NCBI GenBank assembly: GCA_019240375.1
Contig: JAFAYN010000319.1
Span: forward strand, 1-9,075
Direction: 5' to 3'
Source of the DNA: Gemmatimonadota bacterium
GTDB lineage: Bacteria; Gemmatimonadota; Gemmatimonadetes; Longimicrobiales; Longimicrobiaceae
DNA length: 9,075 nt
Shown: positions 6,774 to 9,075 of the stretch, one piece after another
Position numbering within the stretch: the stretch's first letter is position 1
How the letters are laid out: each line of letters begins with the position of its first letter
Notes under the pieces: model-generated
Seen by the model: the letters and a program-made list of their open reading frames with translations, nothing else
What the model was told of the DNA's origin: nothing
The model's database searches: none
Position numbers and translations under genes: made by a program

Positions 6774-7339
6774 CGGGTGGAGAGCGCGGCGCCGATGGCG
6801 CGTACCGGCGGCTGCACGGCGGTGGGCTCCAGGTCCTGCAGGATCACCATCCGCACCTTGTAGATGGCGGACGGGAGCTGCTTTCCGCCGATGAACGCCC
6901 ACACCTGGTTCAGCTGCTCGTAGCCGAGCGTCTGCAGCTCCACCGTGAGCTTTTCGATGCGAGGGTCGAGCGAGGGGTGCCGCGCCGGGGTGAAGCCCGG
7001 GTGGGACTGGAAGTAGGTGAGGACGCTGGAAAGGTGCTTCAGCGCCTCGTCGTAGTGCTGGAAGTTGGCCGCGACGATGACGTGCAGGTTCAGCTTGAGC
7101 GGGGGCTCCTGGACCAGGTGGCGGCCGTCGACGTAGGTGTGGGTGGGGAGCTGCTCCCGCAGGGTGCGCTCCTCCTCCACGTTGATCAGGGAGATCCCGA
7201 GGGAGTCGGGGGGGATGGCGTACTTCCCCGCATCGTCCACCACGCGCGCGAGCTTCACCTCGACCGAGACGGAGCCCGTCCGCGCGGCGACGAAGTCGTT
7301 CAGCTGGTGCCTGAGGAATTCCAGCGCGATCTCCAGCAT
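6770..7339 (-). CDS. DUF4255 terminal cap protein (Pvc16-like)
   Basis: This 189-residue protein opens MLEIALEFLRHQLNDFV, the characteristic DUF4255 start. It then has the family's SLGISLINVEEERTLRE at about 46-62, a PPLKLNLHVIVAANFQHYDEALKHLS stretch at about 79-104, and a C-terminal part with ELQTLGYEQLNQVWAFIGG. In PVC and Afp the protein (Pvc16/Afp16) binds the distal end of the tube and sheath, ends elongation and caps the particle. It is the first gene of the cluster here, whereas in PVC it is the last, so the order is rearranged. The start has GGAG almost touching the ATG (one base spacing), which is a poor site; a GAGG lies farther upstream. The family-type N-terminus still supports this start. 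Its stop overlaps the next gene in an ATGA. Confidence 0.93.
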   Translation of the reverse strand: MLEIALEFLRHQLNDFVAARTGSVSVEVKLARVVDDAGKYAIPPDSLGISLINVEEERTLREQLPTHTYVDGRHLVQEPPLKLNLHVIVAANFQHYDEALKHLSSVLTYFQSHPGFTPARHPSLDPRIEKLTVELQTLGYEQLNQVWAFIGGKQLPSAIYKVRMVILQDLEPTAVQPPVRAIGAALSTR

Positions 7340-7392
7340 GCTCCGTGTTCGGTGGGGTGTGACACCTCGACACGACGGTCACGGGTACCGCT

Positions 7393-7439
7393 CGCGGGAC
7401 CGGGCTGCGTCCCGCGCCCTACGGCTGCACTACGGGCGC
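7393..7439. repeat. Overlapping inverted repeats in the eCIS leader
   Basis: CGCGGGAC (7393-7400) pairs perfectly with GTCCCGCG (7409-7416) across an eight-base loop. GCGCCC (7414-7419) pairs with GGGCGC (7434-7439) across fourteen bases. The two stems share 7414-7416, so they exclude each other. The unit could be a leader RNA switch, a protein-binding site or a dispersed extragenic palindromic repeat; the sequence does not decide between these. Confidence 0.45.
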
Positions 7440-7553
7440 TTCTGGATAACGAAGGAGCTGCTGCGGGAAATTCCTGACGCGAAAGGACGGGCAAGGAGGG
7501 CAAGCCGTCAGATGGCGTATCCCGGCGGACACCGACAGCGGGCGTCCGTGTCC

Positions 7554-7582
7554 AATAAGCGCCGGGGCCCCGGACAAGTCAA
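7554..7582 (-). promoter_or_regulatory. Weak sigma-70-like promoter candidate for the eCIS operon
   Basis: On the minus strand TTGACT (7582-7577) matches the -35 box at five of six bases. After 17 bases comes CTTATT (7559-7554), a poor -10 box with three matches of six. The spacer contains the 12-base palindrome CCGGGGCCCCGG (7562-7573), which could be an operator. If used, it would give a leader of about 200 bases before the cap gene. High-GC genomes give few such matches by chance, but the -10 is weak. Confidence 0.25.
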
Positions 7583-7626
7583 GCACGACGTATGTTTCCC
7601 GCCCGGAAAGCCGGCCTCCATGTGCG

Positions 7627-7669
7627 CGCCGCCCGCGCGACACGGACGGTGCGTGTCGCGCGGGCGGCG
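7627..7669 (-). terminator. Strong GC-rich hairpin downstream of doxX
   Basis: A perfect 18-bp stem (7627-7644 with 7652-7669) closes a seven-base loop. It begins 32 bases after the doxX stop. No run of T follows on either strand, so it is not a classic intrinsic terminator. A stem this strong just after a gene end still most simply acts in transcription termination or 3' protection of the doxX transcript, and it separates that transcript from the eCIS operon. Because it is symmetrical, strand assignment is from context. Confidence 0.65.
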
Positions 7670-7701
7670 TTCGACCACCCGGGGCCTCCGGCGCTACGGC
7701 C

Positions 7702-8145
7702 TCACCGCACGCCCGGCCCCTCCGCGCGCCGCCGGCCGATCATGGCGTCGAGCGAATGGGCGCCGGGGCCGGCCAGCGCCAGCGCCGCGCAGGCGCCCAG
7801 GAGGGTCAGGGCGTACTCGTACCCCTTCGGCAGGAAGAAGCCCCCCGCCAGGTGCACCAGCACGATGGCGCCCAGCATGTCGATGGCGAGCCCCAGCGCG
7901 GCCAGCCGGGCGAGGAGCCCCACCACCAGGGCGATCCCGCCCAGGAACTCCAGGAGCGCCACCGCGGGGCCGGTGATCCCGGGGACCGGCACCCCCATCT
8001 GCCCGAAGGCGCCCGCGACGCCGCCGAAGCCGTAGACGAAGACCTTCTGCGCGCCGTGGGCGACGAAGACGATTCCGACCACCACCCGCAGGACGGCGAG
8101 ACCGGCGTCGACGCGCGGAGACCTGGCCAGCGTGCTGGTGTTCAT
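7702..8145 (-). CDS. DoxX family membrane protein
   Basis: This 147-residue integral membrane protein has the DoxX signature in the first helix, LRVVVGIVFVAHGAQKVF at about residues 17-34. Further hydrophobic segments follow near 54-71 (VALLEFLGGIALVVGLLA), 72-95 and 105-125, giving the four helices usual for the family. DoxX-family proteins are small inner-membrane proteins linked in various bacteria to quinol oxidation or thiol and oxidative stress, but the activity of most members is unknown, so no specific reaction is claimed. I chose the ATG at 8145 over an upstream in-frame GTG at 8190 because AGGAAA lies about six bases before it and the extra residues are polar and Arg-rich. It follows the cytochrome gene on the same strand after 97 bases. 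There is no evident link to the injection system. Confidence 0.9.
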   Translation of the reverse strand: MNTSTLARSPRVDAGLAVLRVVVGIVFVAHGAQKVFVYGFGGVAGAFGQMGVPVPGITGPAVALLEFLGGIALVVGLLARLAALGLAIDMLGAIVLVHLAGGFFLPKGYEYALTLLGACAALALAGPGAHSLDAMIGRRRAEGPGVR

Positions 8146-8169
8146 GTGCGTTTCCTGTTCCGGGGGGAG

Positions 8170-8195
8170 GAGCCGTGCGCGGCCGCGCACGGCTC
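8170..8195. repeat. 26-bp perfect palindrome between the cytochrome and doxX genes
   Basis: The sequence from 8170 to 8195 is identical to its own reverse complement, centred on GGCC, with each half reading GAGCCGTGCGCGG. It lies 25 bases upstream of the doxX start and 47 bases after the cytochrome stop. It could fold as an 11-bp hairpin with a four-base loop (termination of the cytochrome transcript) or be bound by a dimeric regulator of doxX. No T-run follows. Confidence 0.6.
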
Positions 8196-8242
8196 TGCGG
8201 GGACCGTCACCTCCCCCGCCGCAGACATCGGGCCGGACGGCG

Positions 8243-9075
8243 TCACCCGGCCGCGGGGCGCCGGGGGACCGGGTTCCGCAGCGGCGGCAGGGTGCGCAGG
8301 TAGCGGAAGACGGCCCGCAGGTCCTCGTCGGACATGCGGCGGTACTCCCGCCAGGGCATGAAGGGGTGCAGGGTGTCGCCGCGCGGGTTCACCCCGGTGC
8401 GGAGGGCGCGCACGAAGTCGGCCTCGCTCCAGCGGCCGATCCCGGTGGAGTCGTCCGGGGTGAGGTTGGAGGGGTTGGCGGGGAACCCCTTGGGCGGGGT
8501 CGCGTCGCCGGCGTACAGGCGGTGCAGGTCGGGGGTGGAGCGGAGCCCGCCGCGGGGCGTGTGGCAGTCCACGCACCCGGACACGTGGTCGGCCAGGTAG
8601 CGGCCGTACTCGGGGGTGGGCGCGGAGCGGAGCTGCGCCGGCCCGGTGGGCGACGCCGGCCGCAGGAAGAACACCTTCCCCAGCCGGTACGCCACGCTGG
8701 GGGAGTTCCGCAGCGGGTTGTGCACCGCCGGGCGGCTCCTCAGGTAGCGCGCGATGGCCAGGGCGTCGCGCTCAGACATCCCGCGGTACCAGGCGTAGGG
8801 CATCACCGGCGCCAGCAGGTGCCCTTCCCGGTCCTCGCCGCTGCGGATGGCGCGCACCACCTCGGCGTCCGTCCAGGCGCCGAGCCCGGTGGCGGAGTCG
8901 GGGGTCAGGTTCGCGGCACGGATCGTCCCCAGCCGCCAGTCCCGGAACTCCTGCCCGCCGCTCAGCGGCCCGTCCGGGTCGCGGTGCGGGTCCGCGGCGT
9001 GGCAGTGTCCGCACACGGACACGCTCCGCACCAGGTACTCGCCACGCTCGACCAGCCCCGTCGTGTCGCCGACCG
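8243..9075 (-). CDS. Di-haem cytochrome c, 5' end cut by the window edge
   Basis: The frame is open from 9075 (first full codon at 9073) to the TGA at 8245-8243. A GTG at 9031 is not the true start because the sequence before it reads ERGEYLV, the normal lead-in to a haem site. Two cytochrome c domains are visible: CGHCH (codons 9013-8999) with likely axial Met in PVMPYAWY, and CVDCH (8575-8561) with likely axial Met in FMPWREY. The domains resemble one another (NLTPDSATGLGAW and NLTPDDSTGIGRW; RYLRSRPAVHNPL and RYLRTLPPLRNPV), indicating internal duplication. Such proteins act in the periplasm or on its membrane, passing electrons from dehydrogenases to oxidases; the signal peptide and any third domain would lie outside the window. 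The partner dehydrogenase is unknown. It is probably unrelated to the eCIS. Confidence 0.93.
   Translation of the reverse strand, partial: VGDTTGLVERGEYLVRSVSVCGHCHAADPHRDPDGPLSGGQEFRDWRLGTIRAANLTPDSATGLGAWTDAEVVRAIRSGEDREGHLLAPVMPYAWYRGMSERDALAIARYLRSRPAVHNPLRNSPSVAYRLGKVFFLRPASPTGPAQLRSAPTPEYGRYLADHVSGCVDCHTPRGGLRSTPDLHRLYAGDATPPKGFPANPSNLTPDDSTGIGRWSEADFVRALRTGVNPRGDTLHPFMPWREYRRMSDEDLRAVFRYLRTLPPLRNPVPRRPAAG

Larger units (their letters stand above)
7340..7701. other. Gene-free stretch between doxX and the eCIS operon
   Basis: No open frame here looks like a protein on either strand; those crossing it are Arg/Pro/Ala-rich shadows. The stretch holds a terminator-like hairpin (7627-7669), a 12-base palindrome CCGGGGCCCCGG (7562-7573) inside a weak promoter candidate, and a cluster of inverted repeats at 7393-7439. 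It is less GC-rich around 7440-7480 and 7550-7600 than the flanking genes, as expected for a promoter region. It should contain the promoter of the eCIS operon and its 5' leader. Confidence 0.6.

Noticed and set aside
1..7339. Prophage tail or type VI secretion system
   Set aside because: The DUF4255, DUF5908-like and LysM-tube proteins and two tube paralogues mark eCIS. No capsid, terminase or T6SS membrane-complex gene is visible, although the downstream side is not seen.
6774..7382. Upstream extension of the 337-aa protein to 7382
   Set aside because: It runs across the whole DUF4255 gene in another frame and reads as shadow sequence. The ATGA junction at 6773 is the natural start.
7137..7976. 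Plus-strand open frames across the intergenic region into doxX
   Set aside because: Arg/Pro/Ala-rich shadows with no convincing ribosome site or domain.
1..9075. CRISPR arrays, tRNA or rRNA genes, insertion sequences
   Set aside because: No spaced direct repeats, cloverleaf-like sequence, ribosomal RNA signature or transposase motif was found on reading both strands.

Overview
The window is a GC-rich (roughly two-thirds G+C by eye) bacterial segment in which every supportable gene lies on the minus strand, so transcription runs from high to low coordinates. Most of it (about 7339 down to 1) is the structural front half of an extracellular contractile injection system (eCIS): a phage-tail-like particle related to PVC, Afp and AlgoCIS. 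The organism cannot be named from the sequence. High GC, strong GAGG-type ribosome sites and this type of eCIS would fit Gemmatimonadota, Myxococcota or another high-GC soil lineage, but that is only a guess.

Layout in transcription order. (1) 9075-8243: the 3' part of a di-haem cytochrome c gene, cut by the window edge. (2) 8145-7702: a small DoxX-family membrane protein. These two look like unrelated flanking genes. An 18-bp stem hairpin at 7627-7669 closes the doxX unit. (3) 7340-7701: a 362-base gene-free stretch holding that hairpin, a weak promoter candidate and a cluster of inverted repeats. It is the probable regulatory region of the eCIS operon. (4) 7339-1: ten tightly packed eCIS genes. 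They are the DUF4255 cap protein (Pvc16-like), a 337-aa protein of unknown function that is a candidate cap adaptor, a single sheath protein, two tube proteins, a 53-aa DUF5908-like protein, a Pvc7-like LysM protein, a VgrG-like (Pvc8-like) spike, a PAAR spike tip, and a gp25-like baseplate wedge protein (Pvc9-like) that runs off the left edge.

How the parts work together: tube and sheath proteins build the contractile tail, and the DUF4255 protein caps the distal end. The LysM protein joins the inner tube to the spike, the PAAR protein sharpens the VgrG tip, and gp25 starts the sheath at the baseplate. The remaining baseplate wedges, tape measure, AAA+ ATPase, tail fibres and toxin cargo expected of an eCIS are not in the window and should lie beyond position 1. 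Gene junctions are very tight: one ATGA overlap, several 1-14 base gaps, and a spike gene that appears to start with the rare codon ATT two bases after the preceding stop. This points to one polycistronic, translationally coupled unit. The least characterised items are the 337-aa protein, the 53-aa protein, and the ATT start.
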